A stretch of 64,000 nt of DNA from JAEUIV01 sp033763795 (GTDB lineage Bacteria > Planctomycetota > Phycisphaerae > Phycisphaerales > UBA1924): positions 62,001 through 126,000 of the forward strand of contig JANRJV010000013.1 in NCBI GenBank assembly GCA_033763795.1. Direction: 5' to 3'. The position numbers and the translations under genes are program-made. Of this stretch, positions 7,118 to 16,272 are shown piece after piece. The notes beneath the pieces are model-generated. The model saw only the letters and a list, made by a program, of their open reading frames with translations. It did no database searches and was not told where the DNA came from. The stretch's first letter is position 1, and each line of letters starts with the position of its first letter.

Positions 7118-10100
7118 ATGCAAGAGACTCAGCGATTCGTGCGGCGTCTGCTTGTCGTCAGCGGACTGGCCGTGGGCGGTTTCGTTGCGCCGCGGTCGCA
7201 CGCGGTGACGCTCGCGCCCTGGGCGAAGCCCGAGCACATCAACGAGATCAAGGCGCGGATGACGCCGCGGCCGGCCAACACCGCTGCGGCCGTCGGCGAG
7301 GTCGAGGTCGCGCGCTACACCACGCCGATCAGCACGATCCCGACGTTCCAGGACGAGCGGGAGTTCAACCCCGCCGACCGGGACTACGAGGTCCGGTGGA
7401 GCTATGTGCCCGACGGCACGGACCTGGAGCCCAGCCAGGCGACGGTGTTCCATCCGAACCCCGCCTTCAACACGCTGGGTCAGTTCCAGGATCCGATCGA
7501 TCCGCAGGCTCAGCCCGGGCTGGTGGACGACTTCTCGAGCCGGCTCTTCGAGCGGCTCAACAACTTCCCCAGGCCCTACGGCTTCCAGGGCGACGGCGGG
7601 CAGGTCCGGTGGCAGACCATCGTGGCCAACGCCATCGACCGGTGGGAGGCGGTGAGCGGTCTGGACTTCGTCTTCCTGCCGGCGAACGTCGCCCCGATCG
7701 CCGACCAGCCCAACGCGGACAGCGGTGATGAGTGGGACCGGACGGCCCCCGGGTACGTTCTGGCGAACGGCAACGTGGGCGACATCCGCATCGCGATGGT
7801 GACGCTCGATGGGCCGGCTGAGCCCGACGGCTCCGTGGGCGGCATCCTGGCGTACACCTACACGGGGCTGCCGGTCGGCGACGTGATCGACGACAACGAC
7901 ACGCCGGATGACACCACGGACGACATTCTGACGCTGGGATATCCGGGGAACATCATCCTCGACGTCGACGAGAAGTGGAACGATCCGCTGACTCCGAACC
8001 TGTTCGCGTCGGTGATCGCGCGTGAGATCGGGTTCGCGCTGGGGCTGCTGCCCTCGTGCCCCAACTTCACGGTGACGAACATCCCGGCCAACTTCGAGCC
8101 CTACTCGCTGCTGCAGGCGCAGGGCGGCGTTCCCCCCGTTCTGGAGCCGTTCCCGCAGCTGTTCTTCACCGAGCCCCAGGAGGACGACATCCGAGCGGTG
8201 CAGTCGCTGTTCGGCGACGATCAGGAGACGTTCGGCGACGGCGGGACGGGCCCGCTGGGCAACACGACGACGTACAACGACGCGCGCGACATCGTGTACA
8301 CGCCGCTGCCGCAGTCGAACGTGTTCGTGTACCAGCCGCACCTGGGGACGCCCGAGGACCAGTTCCCCGACGGTCCGACGCAGCTGAGCATCCACTACAC
8401 GGGCGATATCGACACCTGGCGTCTGGGCGTGCCCGACGACGTGACGGCTGCGACGCTGCGCGTGACGGTCGTGCCGCGCGGCAACACGTTCCTGGTCAGC
8501 CCGTACCTGCTGGGTCCGGCGGAGCTTCCGGACGCGTTCGGCATCTGCGACACGACGGCGGTGCCCACGGTGGTCGACAGCCGGGTGGCGCGGAACCTGC
8601 GGCTGGTGGTCGAGGCGTTCGACCCGTTCACGAACGTGCTGGTGACGCTGGACGACCAGAACATCGGGACGTTCGGCGAGGGCGAGAGCACCGAGCTGGC
8701 GGTGACGACGGGGACGTACTACATCTCCGTGCAGGGGAGCGATCCCGGTTCGGACGTGCAGTTCTACGACATCGACATCCGCGTCGAGACTCCCGACATC
8801 GATACGGGCGTGGACGCGCAGCAGTACCTGTCGGCGATCGACGTCGGCGCGTTCCGGGACGAGGGGTTGTTCGGCGGCTCCGTGACGATCGGTTCGGTCG
8901 ACGGGCAGCATCCGTCGGCGGCTCACGAGGCGTTCACGGGGCGTCTGGACGACCAGATCAGCTGGCCGGGCGTCGAGCCCGCGGTGACCACTTCCAGCAG
9001 CCACGCGACGAGCGTGCTGGCGGTGGCGGCGGGTGCGAGCCTGGCTCCCGATCCCTTCGAGGGCGTGGCGCCCGAGGCGAACCTGGCGTCGGCGGCGGTG
9101 GCGACGACGGTGTATCAGGACGGGACGTTCGCGGTGGGCAAGACGGCGCTGTACTTCGCGCTGTACGGGCTGACGGACCCGACGCTGTCGGCGTCGCTGG
9201 GTCTGGAGGCGCCGGTCGACGTGGTTCTGAGCACGTGGAACGCAGGCGGCCGGGCGACGACGGGCGAGGACGCCATCACGCAGGCGTACGACTCGGCGGC
9301 GTTCGAGACGCAGACGCTGATGGTGGTCGCGGCCGGCAACCAGGGCCAGGTCGAAGGCAACACGCAGTGCAACCCGGCGGCGGACCCTGACGCGCCGGGC
9401 GCGGACTTCCTCGGATCGGGCACGATCCAGCCGCCGGCGACCGGGCTCAACGTGCTGTCGGTGGGCGCTGTCGGGTTTGTCGACCCGGTGCAGTCGCCCG
9501 ACGAGTTTGCCGACCAGGAATTGGTCACGGCGAACTTCAGCAGCCGAGGCCCGATCGATTCGGTGCGGTTCACGGCCGGTGACGACGTGGTTGTCGAGAA
9601 CACGCGCTCGGGCGTGGACATCGTGGCGCCGGGCACGGGAACGGTGGTCATCCCCGTTGATTTCTCGACGGGCGGACTCGACCCTTGCGACTATCCGGGT
9701 AATACGCCCACCAGCTTCGTGAACGTGCCGGGCATCGCGGTCGGCGAGGATCCGGATGCGCCGGTGACGGTCGACGCGTTCCGGCTCGTGCAGGGCTCAA
9801 GCGTTGCGGCGGGGCTTGTGGCGGGCGGCGCGGCGCTGCTGATCGACGCCGGCCGCGCGCAGGACCCCCCGCTGAGCACGCATCCCTCGGTGATCAAGGC
9901 GGTGCTTCTGAACGGGGCCGTCAAGCTGGAAGGGTGGACAAACCAGGGCGACCTTCCGGGCCGGCCCCAGGATCAGCGGGACGGTTTCGACCGGAACCCC
10001 GAGCTGGAAGCCGACCCCAACTCTGATGCGCCGCGCGTGTACCGCCTGGAGGCGGATTCGGATACTCCGCTGGACCTTGTGCAGGGAGCCGGGGTGCTGA

Positions 10101-11335
10101 ACCTGCGGCGTTCGCTGGAGAACTATCTGACGGGGTATCCGCCGGCGACGCCGCCTCAGGCGGACTTTGATGGTCCGACGATCAACCCGAGCGTGACCGA
10201 CCCGGCCGTTCCCACGATTCGCTCGCCGGACGATGCAAGCGGTCAGGGCGGCGGTGGTGGTGGTGGTGGTGGTGGTGGTGGTGGCTCGCAGTCGCGCGGG
10301 GTCGCGCCGCCCGAACCTTCGGCCCCCAAGCCCACGCCCAGCGCGGCGCAGATGCGTGCGCGGATGGAGGCGGTGCGCGGTGAGGTGGACACGGGCACAT
10401 ATCTGGGCCGCTCGCAGCAGACGTACAACCAGAAGGATCCCGACCTGCGCAATCCGTCCGGTTTCCCGGGTACAGGCGTGGTCACGACGCCGCGGACTCC
10501 GGTGCCGATCGATCAGCTTGGCGGCGGAAACCCCGGGAACCCCGGGAACCCCAACAACCCCAACAATCCGAACAATCCCAACACGCCGCCGCCGCCGCTG
10601 CCCGAGCAGGGCGTTTCGCCGCGGCAGATCGCGCCGATCTTCGTCGATCCGATCGGCTGGGACGATGCGAACATCGATCAGCGGACGCCCAACGTGGGCG
10701 GGGCCGCGGGGACGCCCGAAGGGTTCATTGATTACATCATCAATGTGCCCCTGCTTCCGGAGCGTCCGGACCCTGCGAACCCCGGCGGGACGGCTCTGCC
10801 GGCGGACGAGCTGACGGTGACGCTGTGCTGGATGCGGACGTACACGCTGCGTTCGCGCAACTTCTCCGATCCGAACAACCCGGTGATCGGCGACATCCTG
10901 GCGCTTGAACTGGAGGATCTGAACCTCGAGCTCTATCCGTGCGACTCGCTGGGCAACATCCCGCCCGGAGCGACGCCGATCCGCTCGTCGGTCGCGGAGC
11001 TGAGCACGACGGAGCACATCTTCACTCGAATCCCGCAGTCAAGCCTCTACCTGATCCGCGTGCGTTGGGAGGGGACGGATTATGACGCGGGTCAGAACCA
11101 GCCTTTGGCCGAGCAGCGGTACGGGATCGCGTGGCGCGTGGACTTCTCGCCGCGGACGTCGGCGCTGCGGCCGGCGACGCTGACGGACCTGACGCGGTCG
11201 CTGACGGCGTACGGCTCCGAGGTCGGACATCCGCGGTACAACGTTCCGGCGGACTTCACGACCGACGGGAGCGTCGACTGGCAGGACATCATCACGATCC
11301 TTCGAAACTGGTCTGGTGAGGTCGGGCCGGAATGA
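7118..11335 (+). CDS. Secreted subtilisin-like (S8) protease with degenerate matrixin domain and dockerin-like tail
   Basis: A 1405-residue exported protein. After a signal peptide (about residues 1-29) comes a zincin-like domain. Its expected HExxHxxG helix reads REIGFALGL at residues 302-310, so both zinc histidines are missing. A long beta-rich linker leads to a peptidase S8 domain with D595 (SVDGQHP), H629 (SSHATSVLA), oxyanion N741 (VVAAGNQG) and nucleophile S895 (GSSVAAGLVAGGAALL), so this part looks catalytically complete. Next come a 13-glycine run, an Asn/Pro/Gly repeat linker (NPGNPGNPNNPNNPN), another beta domain and one dockerin-like EF-hand (TTDGSVDWQDIITILRNW) at the end. Extracellular or surface proteolysis is inferred. 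AGAGGAA (7107-7113) precedes the ATG. Confidence 0.85.
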   Translation: MQETQRFVRRLLVVSGLAVGGFVAPRSHAVTLAPWAKPEHINEIKARMTPRPANTAAAVGEVEVARYTTPISTIPTFQDEREFNPADRDYEVRWSYVPDGTDLEPSQATVFHPNPAFNTLGQFQDPIDPQAQPGLVDDFSSRLFERLNNFPRPYGFQGDGGQVRWQTIVANAIDRWEAVSGLDFVFLPANVAPIADQPNADSGDEWDRTAPGYVLANGNVGDIRIAMVTLDGPAEPDGSVGGILAYTYTGLPVGDVIDDNDTPDDTTDDILTLGYPGNIILDVDEKWNDPLTPNLFASVIAREIGFALGLLPSCPNFTVTNIPANFEPYSLLQAQGGVPPVLEPFPQLFFTEPQEDDIRAVQSLFGDDQETFGDGGTGPLGNTTTYNDARDIVYTPLPQSNVFVYQPHLGTPEDQFPDGPTQLSIHYTGDIDTWRLGVPDDVTAATLRVTVVPRGNTFLVSPYLLGPAELPDAFGICDTTAVPTVVDSRVARNLRLVVEAFDPFTNVLVTLDDQNIGTFGEGESTELAVTTGTYYISVQGSDPGSDVQFYDIDIRVETPDIDTGVDAQQYLSAIDVGAFRDEGLFGGSVTIGSVDGQHPSAAHEAFTGRLDDQISWPGVEPAVTTSSSHATSVLAVAAGASLAPDPFEGVAPEANLASAAVATTVYQDGTFAVGKTALYFALYGLTDPTLSASLGLEAPVDVVLSTWNAGGRATTGEDAITQAYDSAAFETQTLMVVAAGNQGQVEGNTQCNPAADPDAPGADFLGSGTIQPPATGLNVLSVGAVGFVDPVQSPDEFADQELVTANFSSRGPIDSVRFTAGDDVVVENTRSGVDIVAPGTGTVVIPVDFSTGGLDPCDYPGNTPTSFVNVPGIAVGEDPDAPVTVDAFRLVQGSSVAAGLVAGGAALLIDAGRAQDPPLSTHPSVIKAVLLNGAVKLEGWTNQGDLPGRPQDQRDGFDRNPELEADPNSDAPRVYRLEADSDTPLDLVQGAGVLNLRRSLENYLTGYPPATPPQADFDGPTINPSVTDPAVPTIRSPDDASGQGGGGGGGGGGGGGSQSRGVAPPEPSAPKPTPSAAQMRARMEAVRGEVDTGTYLGRSQQTYNQKDPDLRNPSGFPGTGVVTTPRTPVPIDQLGGGNPGNPGNPNNPNNPNNPNTPPPPLPEQGVSPRQIAPIFVDPIGWDDANIDQRTPNVGGAAGTPEGFIDYIINVPLLPERPDPANPGGTALPADELTVTLCWMRTYTLRSRNFSDPNNPVIGDILALELEDLNLELYPCDSLGNIPPGATPIRSSVAELSTTEHIFTRIPQSSLYLIRVRWEGTDYDAGQNQPLAEQRYGIAWRVDFSPRTSALRPATLTDLTRSLTAYGSEVGHPRYNVPADFTTDGSVDWQDIITILRNWSGEVGPE
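10253..10282 (+). repeat. (GGT)10 trinucleotide repeat coding for polyglycine
   Basis: Ten uninterrupted GGT codons, flanked by GGC codons, encode a run of 13 glycines in the linker between the subtilase domain and the C-terminal part. Slippage here would change linker length by whole residues and keep the frame. Confidence 0.9.
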
Positions 11336-11423
11336 TTCCGGGCGGTTGAATGCGGAGCTGACCGAAGGGCGGGGCGAGAGCGTCCCGCCCGTTTTCATGG
11401 GCGCGGCTCGGTAGGCTGCGCGG

Positions 11424-13836
11424 ATGATCCGCAAGATGCTTTCTCTGGTGCGTTGGTCGATCGGGCTGGCGTTGGTGGCGGTGGTGGCGGGGGCGGTGAG
11501 CGTGCGGGCGGTGCTGGTGGGGTCGCTGGCGCGCGAGAGCGGCGTGGCGCGGGTCGAGGGGCTGGGCGGGGGCGTGCGCGTGGAGCGGGACGCGCGGGGC
11601 GTGGCGGTGATCACGGCGGAGTCGGGGTCGCTGGAAGATGCGCTGGCGGCGCAGGGGTTTGTGCACGCGCAGGAGCGGTTCTTCCAGATGGATCTGCTTC
11701 GGCGACGTGCTGCCGGGGAGCTGGCGGCGCTGGTGGGGCCGGCGGCGCTGGATCAGGACCGGGCGGTACGGGTGTACCGGTTCCGTGAGGTGGCGCGGGG
11801 CGTGGTGGAGCGGATGCCGGCGGAGACGCTGGGGTGGCTGGAGGCGTATGCGCGGGGAGTGAACGCGGGGCTTGCGGATCTTGGGGTGCGGCCGCCGGAG
11901 TACGTGGTGCTGCGGCGGAGGCCGGCGGCGTGGTCGGCGGAGGACTGCGTGCTGGCGGCGCTGGCGATGCACGAGAGTCTGTCGCTTGCGAAGGAGTTTG
12001 AGGGTCAGTTTGATCGGGTGGCGGGTACGCGGGGCGAGGCGTTCGCGGAGTTCGTGTTCCCGGAGACGACGCGGTTCGATGCGCCGATGGTGGGCGCGGG
12101 GGGCGATCCGGACGGGCCGGGGGCGGTGCCGGGCGAGCCTGAGGTGCGGGGCGGGGGCGGGGGCGGGGGGAGAGGCAGGAGGAGAGGCAGGGGCGGTCGT
12201 GCGGGGGCCGGCGCCGGGGTCGAACAACTGGGCGGTGAGCGGTGCGCGGACGCGGGACGGGCGGGCGATTCTTGCGAACGACATGCACCTGCGGATCATG
12301 ACGCCGCCGCCGTGGTTCCGCGTGCAGCTCAACTGGGGGAAGGGACGGTTTGCGGCGGGGGTGTCGCTGCCGGGGTGTCCGGGGGTGATCGCGGGGAGCA
12401 ACGGGCGGGTGGCGTGGGGGTTCACGAACCTGACGGGCGACTGCGAGGACTTCATCCGCGTGCGGACGGACGCGGAGGGGCGGCGATACCGCTTCGGGCC
12501 GGGCGCGGAGGACTACGAGGCGTTCGGTTCGATCGTGGAGCGGATCGAGGTCGCGGGCGGCCCGGCGGAGGAGCTGGTGCTGAGGACGACGCGGTGGGGC
12601 GTCGTGACGGGGAAATCGTGGGACGGCGCGCCGCTGGTGCTGCGGTGGCCCGCGCTGGATCCCGAGACGGTGAACCTGCGGATCCTGGGGATCATCGGCG
12701 CGCAGACGCTCGAGGAGGCGGTGGAGTGCGCGCGGGGGTGGTGGGGACCGCCTCAGAACTGCGTGATGGCGGATGCGACGGGCCGGGTGGCGTGGGTGGT
12801 GACGGGGTGGATCCCGGAGCGGCGCGGGTTCGACGGTCGGCGGCACGCGGACTGGTCGGCGGAGGGCGTGGGGTGGGCCGGGCCTGTTGATGAGGCGAAG
12901 CGGCCGGTGGTTCTGGATCCGGCGGACGGCGTTGTGTTCACGGCGAACGCGCGGCCCACGGGGCTGGAGGCGGCGCGGGTGCTGGGGCGGTGCTGGTCGA
13001 TGGGTGATCGCGCGGGGCGGATCGCTGAGGTGCTGCGGGGCGGCGCGGGCCTGACTGAGCGGGACATGCTGGCGCTGCAGCTTGATACGCGCACGCCGGC
13101 GATGGACTTCTATCGCGATGTGCTGCTGGGGGCGGTGGGGGAGTCGGAGACTGACGCGGAGCTTGCGGCGGCGCGGCGGGCGGCGGCGGAATGGAACGGT
13201 CGCGCGGATGCGGAGTCGGTCGGGTTCCGCGTGCTGGCGCGTTTTCGCGGCGTGCTGACGGAACGGCTGGAGCGGGCGGTGCTGGGCGGGGCGGGGGGCG
13301 ACGGCGGGGCGAACTACTGGTGGCTGCAGGACGACGAGATGTTCATGCGAGTGCTGGAGGAGAGGCCCGCGTGGGTGCTGGCGCGGATGCGTGAGTCATC
13401 GTGGGAGGGGGCGATCCGCGGGACGCTGCGGCGCTCGCTGGGCCGGGCGTCGAATGAGGCGGAGCGCTATCCGGCGGATTGGACGTGGGGGCGATCCAAC
13501 CGCGTGCGGTTCCAGCATCCACTGTCGCTGGCCGTGCCGTGGCTCGGGCGGGTGCTGGACATGCCGGCGGAAGAGCAGGCGGGGCACGTGATGGCGGTGC
13601 GGGTGGCGGGGCCGACGTTCGGGGCGAGCGAGAGGCTCGTGGTGAGCCCGGGTCGGGAAGAGGACGGAATCCTGCACATGCCGGGCGGGCAGTCCGGGCA
13701 CTTTCTTTCGCGGCATTACCGGGACGGGCAGGGGGCGTGGCTGCGGGGCGAGGCGACGGCGCTGCTGGCGGGGCCGGTGGTGAGCGGGTTCCGGCTGGAG
13801 CCGGCGGGTGCGCGCGGGCGCGGGCCGGGGGGTTAG
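11424..13836 (+). pseudogene. Penicillin acylase family protein, frame broken by an apparent 1-base insertion
   Basis: N-terminal-nucleophile amidases of this family hydrolyse penicillins, acyl-homoserine lactones or similar amides after self-cleavage into two chains. Frame one (from 11424) gives a membrane anchor or signal segment and the alpha chain (AAQGFVHAQERFFQMDLLRRRAAGEL). The spacer and beta chain are in another frame ending at 13836, with the nucleophile serine in PGSNNWAVSG (codon 12220-12222), NDMHL, FTNLTGDCEDFI and PGGQSGHFLSRHY. The switch lies in a G-rich tract at about 12142-12185, where one base too many (for example in G6 at 12165-12170) explains both frames. It may be a sequencing error, a phase-variable tract or a dead gene. 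The stop overlaps the convergent rlmN stop by four bases. Confidence 0.8.
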
Positions 13837-15035
13837 CCGGCGCGTTTTTCGTGGCGGAGCTGGCCGCAGGCGGCGGCGATGTCTCGGCCTCGGCTTGCTC
13901 GGATGTGAGCGTTGATGCGGGCGCGGCGGAGGATGTCCTGGAACTGGCGGACGTCCTCGGTCCGGGGCCTGTTGAAAGGCATGCCGCGGACCTCGTTGTA
14001 GCGGATGATGTTGACGTTGGCGCGGAGGCGGCGCGCGAGGGTTGCGAGCTGCTCGGCGTGCTCGGGCCGATCGTTGACGCCGCCCAGCAGGGTGTATTCG
14101 AGCGTGATCTCGCGGCCGGTCTTGTTGAACCACTTGTCGCAGGCGCCGAGGAGGGCGTCGATGGTGGTGTACTCGGCCCAGGGGATGAGGGTGCGGCGGA
14201 TGTCGTCGGTGGGGGCGTGGAGGGAGAGGGCGAGGGTGACGGGGAGGTCGAACTCCTCGGCGAGGCGCTCGATTGCCTGAGGAAGTCCCACGGTGCTGAT
14301 GGTGATCTTGCGGGCGCTGATGCCCAGGCCCCAGGGGGCGGCGAGGGTGCGGATGGCGCGGGTGACGTTGGCGAAGTTCGAGAGGGGCTCGCCCATTCCC
14401 ATGAAGACGACGTTGGTGATGCGTTCAACGCCCGGCATGCGGGCGAGGCGCCAGACCTGCTCGATGATGCGGGCGGCGGAGAGGTTGCTGTCGAGGCCGC
14501 CGATGCCCGAGGCGCAGAAGCGGCAACCCACGGGGCAGCCGACCTGCGATGAGATGCAGGCGGTCTTGCGTGCGAAGTCGCCCTTGCCGCCCTCGGCGTC
14601 TTCGTCGTAGTCGGCGGGGATCATCACGCACTCTGTCTCGTAGAGCTTGGTGGCCTGCGCGGGCTGGCTGGCGACGGGGAGCGAGAGCGCGGGCGGGGCG
14701 GCGGGCGCGGACGCGGCGTCGGGGGTGCTCGCGGCGGGCGGTTCAGAGGGAGCAAGGGGCATGGCCGCGTCGTGCCAGCGGATGAGGAGCTTCTGCGTGC
14801 CGTCGGTGGCCTGCTGGTGGGCGACGATGTCTCCGGAGAGGAAGGTCATGTCGCGGGCGAGCTGGGCGCGCTCGGCGGGCCTGAGGTTTGTCATGAGGTC
14901 GGGCTGTATGACGCCCTTTTTGTAGATCCAGTCGAGGATCTGGGGAGCGCGGAAGGCGGGCCAACCGCGCTCGGCGCACCATGCGCGGAGCGACTCCGGT
15001 GTGTGGGAGAAGATGTGGTTTTCGGGGTGCTTCAC
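13833..15035 (-). CDS. rlmN: Dual-specificity RNA methyltransferase RlmN (23S rRNA A2503 C2-methyltransferase)
   Basis: A radical SAM enzyme that methylates C2 of adenosine 2503 in 23S rRNA, and often A37 of some tRNAs. The 400 residues carry the CX3CX2C cluster motif at C167, C171 and C174 (GCPVGCRFC), the MGMGEPLSN motif, ISTVGLP, and LALSLHAPTDDIR. The substrate/SAM segment LLGGVNDRPEHA also fits. The N-terminal helical domain (EIL-type, FRAPQILDWIYKKGV) is present. Residues about 91-129 are an Ala/Pro/Ser-rich insertion not typical of the family. The start is a GTG at 15035 without an evident ribosome binding site. Confidence 0.95.
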   Translation of the reverse strand: MKHPENHIFSHTPESLRAWCAERGWPAFRAPQILDWIYKKGVIQPDLMTNLRPAERAQLARDMTFLSGDIVAHQQATDGTQKLLIRWHDAAMPLAPSEPPAASTPDAASAPAAPPALSLPVASQPAQATKLYETECVMIPADYDEDAEGGKGDFARKTACISSQVGCPVGCRFCASGIGGLDSNLSAARIIEQVWRLARMPGVERITNVVFMGMGEPLSNFANVTRAIRTLAAPWGLGISARKITISTVGLPQAIERLAEEFDLPVTLALSLHAPTDDIRRTLIPWAEYTTIDALLGACDKWFNKTGREITLEYTLLGGVNDRPEHAEQLATLARRLRANVNIIRYNEVRGMPFNRPRTEDVRQFQDILRRARINAHIRASRGRDIAAACGQLRHEKRAG

Positions 15036-15126
15036 GGGAGGTGGAACGATAGCCGGGGCGCGGCTTGGGGGGCGGCGGCGCGAGGGGCGGAGTGAGCGGT
15101 CGTGATGAAGCGGGGGCGGGCGTGCG

Positions 15127-16164
15127 TCAACGCGTGAGGCCCACTGTGAGGGGGACCGAGCCGTAGAGCTCGGTGGTGATGACCGGAGCGCTGACGCGGA
15201 TGCGTCGTCCCTCGGGGTCGACGCCGCGTTCGCGCATCATTTTCTTGAGGGTGGTTGGGATGTTGAACTCGGTGTCTTCCTCGAAGATGTCGCGAAGCTC
15301 GATGGTTCCGCCGAAACGGCTGATGAGGGTTCGGCAGAGCTCTGCGACGAGGTCTTCGGGGGCGCTGGCGCCGGCGGTGACGAGGACGGTCTCGTGTCCC
15401 TGGAGGACTCCCTGCGGGAGTTCGGAGACGTCGTCGATGAGGACGGCGGGGACGCCGGCGTTGCGGGAAATCTCAGTGAGTCGGACGCTGTTGGAGGAGT
15501 TCTTGGAGCCTATGACGAGGACGAGGTCGCACTCGGGGGCGATCTGCCTGACGGCGTGCTGGCGGTTGGTGGTGGCGTAGCAGATGTCGCCGCCCGGCGG
15601 CTCCTTGATGTTGGGGAAGGCGCGCTTGAGAGCGGAGATGATGACGTCGGCGTCGTCGGTGCTGAGCGTGGTCTGGGTGAGGTAGGCGAGCTTGTTGGGA
15701 TCTCTGATGGTGAGATTCGGGATGTCGGCGGGGGATTCGACGACCTGGATGGCGTCGGGGGCTTCGCCGCGGGTGCCCTGCACTTCCTGGTGGTTGGCGT
15801 GTCCGACGAGGAGGATCTGGTAGCCCTGTCGGGCGTAGCGGATGGCCTCCATGTGGACCTTGGTGACGAGCGGGCATGTGGCGTCGATGGCGCGCAGGCG
15901 GCGGTCGGCGGCGACCTGGCGCACGGCGGGGGATACGCCGTGGGCGCTGAAGACGACGATGCACCCTTCGGGGACCTCGGCGACGTCTTCGACGAAGGCG
16001 ACGCCGCGGGCTTTGAATCGTTCGACGACGTGCTTGTTGTGGACGATCTCGTGGAAGACGTAGATGGGCTCGCCCGGGCAGAGGTCGAGGAGCTGATCGA
16101 CGACGTCGATGGCCATGTGGACGCCGGCGCAGAAGCCTCTGGGGTTGGCGAGGAGGATCTTCAT
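15127..16164 (-). CDS. ispH: 4-hydroxy-3-methylbut-2-enyl diphosphate reductase (IspH)
   Basis: This is the last enzyme of the MEP pathway, reducing HMBPP to IPP and DMAPP with a [4Fe-4S] cluster. The 345-residue protein has the cluster cysteines in context: C12 (PRGFCAGV), DATCPLVTKVH, and the later cysteine of the AICYATTNRQ-type motif (here DICYATTNRQ). It also has HEIVHN, FSAHGVSP, VGHANHQEVQGTRGE, GSKNSSNS and TAGASAPE. ATG 16164 is chosen because MKILLANPRGFCAGV is the family's usual beginning; the open frame continues upstream only as antisense of hpnCDE. It supplies C5 units for the squalene genes that start divergently 108 bases away. Confidence 0.97.
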   Translation of the reverse strand: MKILLANPRGFCAGVHMAIDVVDQLLDLCPGEPIYVFHEIVHNKHVVERFKARGVAFVEDVAEVPEGCIVVFSAHGVSPAVRQVAADRRLRAIDATCPLVTKVHMEAIRYARQGYQILLVGHANHQEVQGTRGEAPDAIQVVESPADIPNLTIRDPNKLAYLTQTTLSTDDADVIISALKRAFPNIKEPPGGDICYATTNRQHAVRQIAPECDLVLVIGSKNSSNSVRLTEISRNAGVPAVLIDDVSELPQGVLQGHETVLVTAGASAPEDLVAELCRTLISRFGGTIELRDIFEEDTEFNIPTTLKKMMRERGVDPEGRRIRVSAPVITTELYGSVPLTVGLTR

Positions 16165-16272
16165 GTTGGAGTTGGTCCTGATCGTGCGAGGGTGGACGGG
16201 GAACGATAGCCGACCGGCGGGGCGGGGCGAGGTGTTCGGGCGGCGGGGGGCGTTGCGGGGTACGCTCGGGAT

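Noticed and set aside
10247..10600. Polyglycine and NPG repeats as a possible collagen-like or PE-PGRS-like protein
   Set aside because: The repeats are short linkers inside a multidomain protease and have no Gly-X-Y or PGRS periodicity.
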